From positions 1 through 13,891 of the forward strand of contig CALWWO010000080.1 of NCBI GenBank assembly GCA_944385265.1: DNA of 13,891 nt, in the 5' to 3' direction. Positions 11,972 through 13,891 of this stretch are shown in pieces. Under the pieces are notes generated by a model. That model had not been told where the DNA came from. It did no database searches and worked only from the letters and a program-made list of their open reading frames with translations. Position 1 is the stretch's first letter; each line of letters begins with the position of its first letter. This stretch comes from an uncultured Oscillospiraceae bacterium. Lineage in GTDB: Bacteria; Bacillota_A; Clostridia; Oscillospirales; Oscillospiraceae. Both the position numbers and the translations under genes were made by a program.

Positions 11972-13756
11972 ATGTATCAGGCGCTTTACAGGAAATGGCG
12001 TCCGTGCGATTTTTCTGACGTCGTAGGGCAGGAGCATATAACGGAAACGCTGCGCCGGCAGGTGGCGGCGGGAAGGCTCTCCCACGCGTATCTGTTCGTA
12101 GGAACGAGGGGCACTGGGAAAACGACGTGCGCAAAGATCCTCGCAAAGGCGGCAAACTGCGAGCATCCCGTTGACGGGAATCCCTGCAACGAGTGCCCGT
12201 CGTGCCGCGGGATAGACGACGGGTCGATACTCGACGTCGAGGAGCTCGACGCCGCGTCGAACAACGGCGTCGACAATATAAGGACGATACGCGACGAGGC
12301 GGTGTTTACACCGGCGTCGGCGCGATACCGCGTCTATATAATAGACGAGGTGCATATGCTTTCGGCCTCGGCATTCAACGCGCTTTTAAAAATACTTGAA
12401 GAGCCGCCGGAGCATATAATATTCATCCTTGCGACGACGGAGATACACAAAGTCCCGGCGACGATTTTGTCCCGGTGTCAGCGGTATTCGTTCAAGCGGA
12501 TAACGACGCGCGACATATCGCGCAGGCTGGAGTATGTCGCGGAGCATGAGGGCATAGATCTAACGCCCGACGCGTCCGAGATGCTCGCCCGCCTTGCCGA
12601 CGGGTCGATGAGAGACGCGCTGTCTCTGCTCGACCAGTGCGTATGGGATAGGCCGGTGGATTCCGCGCGCGTGACCGACGCGATAGGCCTCGCGGGCGCG
12701 GAAAATACGGAAAAGCTGTTTGGTATGGTCTCGTCAGGCGGGACGGGCGAAGCGCTTGAGCTTTTGTCGGCGCTCTATATGGACGGGAAAGACCCGGGCA
12801 GCGTGCTTGAGGAGCTTTCGGACCTTTGCCGCGACGCTCTGATATCGCTTGTCGCGCCGAAAAACGGCGATGGGCTGAAAAGCGGCGCGTTTTCGGAAAA
12901 TGCCGTCGCCGATGCCGCCAAAACGCCGCCGGAGACGCTTTTATATATGGTAAAGACGATACAGGCCGCGCTTCTGGAGCTTGACCGGTCGCCGGACAGA
13001 CGCATAACGGCGGAGATGTGCCTTATGCAGCTTGTCGACGCAAGGCTCGGCGACGACATATCGGCTCTCGCCGCGCGTATATCGCGCCTTGAATCCGACG
13101 CCGCAATAACGGCGCAAAACGGGAGCGCGGCAGAGACGCGTACGCCGCCGCAGACGGCAAAGAGCGAGGACAGCGCGAAAAAAACCGCCTCGCGCGGGGA
13201 GAAAAAGACGGCAAAGGCGGATGTGGACGATCTGCCATGGGATATACCGGATAAAACCGGTTTCAGGACGCGCTCCGGCAATGCCGAAAGACAAAATAAC
13301 GCCGTATTGCCGCGGCCGTTTGACGGCGGACATGGAAATGAGCCGGAGCAGAGGGCGGAGGATGCGTCTGTTTATTCGGAGGGCGCGGAATCCGAACCGG
13401 CGGCGGTACAAACGCCGCCGCCCGCCGCGGCAGACATGGCCGATGTTTGGAAGAGCATACTCGCGATAGTCGAAAAGCAGATAGATATTGCGCCGTTTTC
13501 GTTTTTGAGCGACAGGGTTCAGGCGGAGGGCGAGATAACGGGCGGAAAGCTTGTTGTTGGCGCGAAAAATCCCGTAGCGAAGATGATGATAGATACAGTG
13601 CCGGTAAAAACGGCGCTGAAAGCGGCTGCGGAGCAGGTCGCGGGCAGTCCCGTCGCGGTCGAGGTGACGGATTATGTCGCCCGCCCCGACAGCGCCGCGA
13701 AAAAGACGGCTAGGCTCGACGAGCTTAGAAAATTCGGAAACATTGAGTTTAAGTAA
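11972..13756 (+). CDS. dnaX: DNA polymerase III subunit tau/gamma
   Basis: AAA+ motor of the clamp loader, which opens the sliding clamp and (tau form) ties polymerases at the replication fork. 594 residues. Walker A G44-T-R-G-T-G-K-T51; zinc-binding cysteines C63, C72, C75, C78; Walker B I123-I-D-E-V-H-M-L130; sensor/arginine-finger motif L166-S-R-C169; lid and collar domains to about residue 360; a low-complexity linker rich in Ala, Glu, Lys and Pro (about 365-500); and a C-terminal tau domain (about 505-585). The ATG at 11972 has GGGGAG close upstream and gives the family's MYQALYRKWRP start; an in-frame upstream extension reads into the SRP RNA and is rejected. A run of seven A at codons 403-404 lies at the usual gamma boundary. 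Followed after 12 bases by ebfC. Confidence 0.97.
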   Translation: MYQALYRKWRPCDFSDVVGQEHITETLRRQVAAGRLSHAYLFVGTRGTGKTTCAKILAKAANCEHPVDGNPCNECPSCRGIDDGSILDVEELDAASNNGVDNIRTIRDEAVFTPASARYRVYIIDEVHMLSASAFNALLKILEEPPEHIIFILATTEIHKVPATILSRCQRYSFKRITTRDISRRLEYVAEHEGIDLTPDASEMLARLADGSMRDALSLLDQCVWDRPVDSARVTDAIGLAGAENTEKLFGMVSSGGTGEALELLSALYMDGKDPGSVLEELSDLCRDALISLVAPKNGDGLKSGAFSENAVADAAKTPPETLLYMVKTIQAALLELDRSPDRRITAEMCLMQLVDARLGDDISALAARISRLESDAAITAQNGSAAETRTPPQTAKSEDSAKKTASRGEKKTAKADVDDLPWDIPDKTGFRTRSGNAERQNNAVLPRPFDGGHGNEPEQRAEDASVYSEGAESEPAAVQTPPPAAADMADVWKSILAIVEKQIDIAPFSFLSDRVQAEGEITGGKLVVGAKNPVAKMMIDTVPVKTALKAAAEQVAGSPVAVEVTDYVARPDSAAKKTARLDELRKFGNIEFK

Positions 13757-13768
13757 GGAGAGATACGA

Positions 13769-13891
13769 ATGGCAAAAGGCGGATTCAGAGGCGGAATGGG
13801 CGGCGGCTTTAACATGAACATGATAAAGCAGGCGCAGAAGATGCAAAACGACATGTTAAAGGCACAGGCGGAGCTTGAGGCGCAGGAGTAT
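13769..13891 (+). CDS. ebfC: YbaB/EbfC nucleoid-associated protein, partial
   Basis: N-terminal 41 residues of the small DNA-binding protein that usually follows dnaX and precedes recR. After a Gly-rich start ([13 protein letters not shown]) comes the family's first helix with [14 protein letters not shown], rich in Met, Gln and Lys. ATG start with TAAGGAGAG 9 bases upstream, 12 bases after the dnaX stop, clearly the same operon. The gene runs off the right edge. In studied species it binds DNA as a dimer and is linked to nucleoid structure or RecF-pathway repair; its precise role is not settled. Confidence 0.93.
   Translation, partial: MAKGGFRGGMGGGFNMNMIKQAQKMQNDMLKAQAELEAQEY

Noticed and set aside
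12941..13846. Long open frame (about 300 codons) on the minus strand opposite dnaX
   Set aside because: Entirely antisense to an unmistakable dnaX; an effect of GC-rich codon structure, with Arg/Leu/Tyr-rich low-quality composition and no start site.

Overview
The window looks like ordinary chromosome from a low-to-mid GC Gram-positive anaerobe of the class Clostridia (Bacillota), possibly Oscillospirales. The evidence is the rod-shape cluster (maf-mreC-mreD-mrdA), the large-type SRP RNA sitting directly before dnaX and ebfC as in Bacillus, SdpR/SdpI and YtrA-type modules, strong Gram-positive Shine-Dalgarno sequences, TTG starts, and heavy use of ATA for isoleucine. The genus cannot be read from the sequence. 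No phage, insertion sequence, CRISPR array, tRNA or rRNA was seen.

Layout. Bases 1-5588, minus strand: one probable operon transcribed right to left, U32-family protein > maf > mreC > mreD > mrdA (PBP2, running off the left edge). U32 and maf overlap by 4 bases, and maf-mreC is separated by 5 bases if mreC starts at the TTG with the good ribosome site. Bases 5589-6124: a divergent intergenic region with a promoter for each side and a leader of about 345 bases carrying two 55-base direct repeats and several hairpins. Bases 6125-6883, plus: a protein with a YunG-like C-terminal half. Bases 6999-7241, minus: an 80-residue two-helix membrane protein, divergent from an XRE regulator (7384-7632, plus) across an array of TGTCTA half-sites. 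Bases 7709-8158, minus: a GNAT acetyltransferase. Bases 8387-9318, plus: an ArsR-type autorepressor (SdpR-like) overlapping an SdpI-like immunity protein. Bases 9445-11321, minus: a three-gene operon, GntR/YtrA regulator > ABC ATPase > ABC-2 permease. Bases 11631-11940, plus: SRP RNA, followed by dnaX (11972-13756) and the start of ebfC/ybaB.

The part from 5.6 to 11.6 kb is a chain of small transcription units. Divergent promoter regions alternate with convergent ends, and each of the three convergent junctions holds one hairpin that could stop transcription from both sides. Each of the three small regulators (XRE, ArsR, GntR) has an inverted repeat over or beside the promoter it faces, which suggests three independent autoregulated modules concerned with envelope stress, antimicrobial peptides or transport. 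The flanks are housekeeping: cell elongation and nucleotide or RNA quality control on the left, protein targeting and the replicative clamp loader on the right.

Nothing here is clearly a new system. The points most worth a second look are the repeat-bearing leader upstream of the YunG-like gene, the XRE/small membrane protein pair with its half-site array, the SRP RNA with a changed base in the normally conserved Ffh-binding loop, and an A7 tract in dnaX placed where a gamma-like short product would form.
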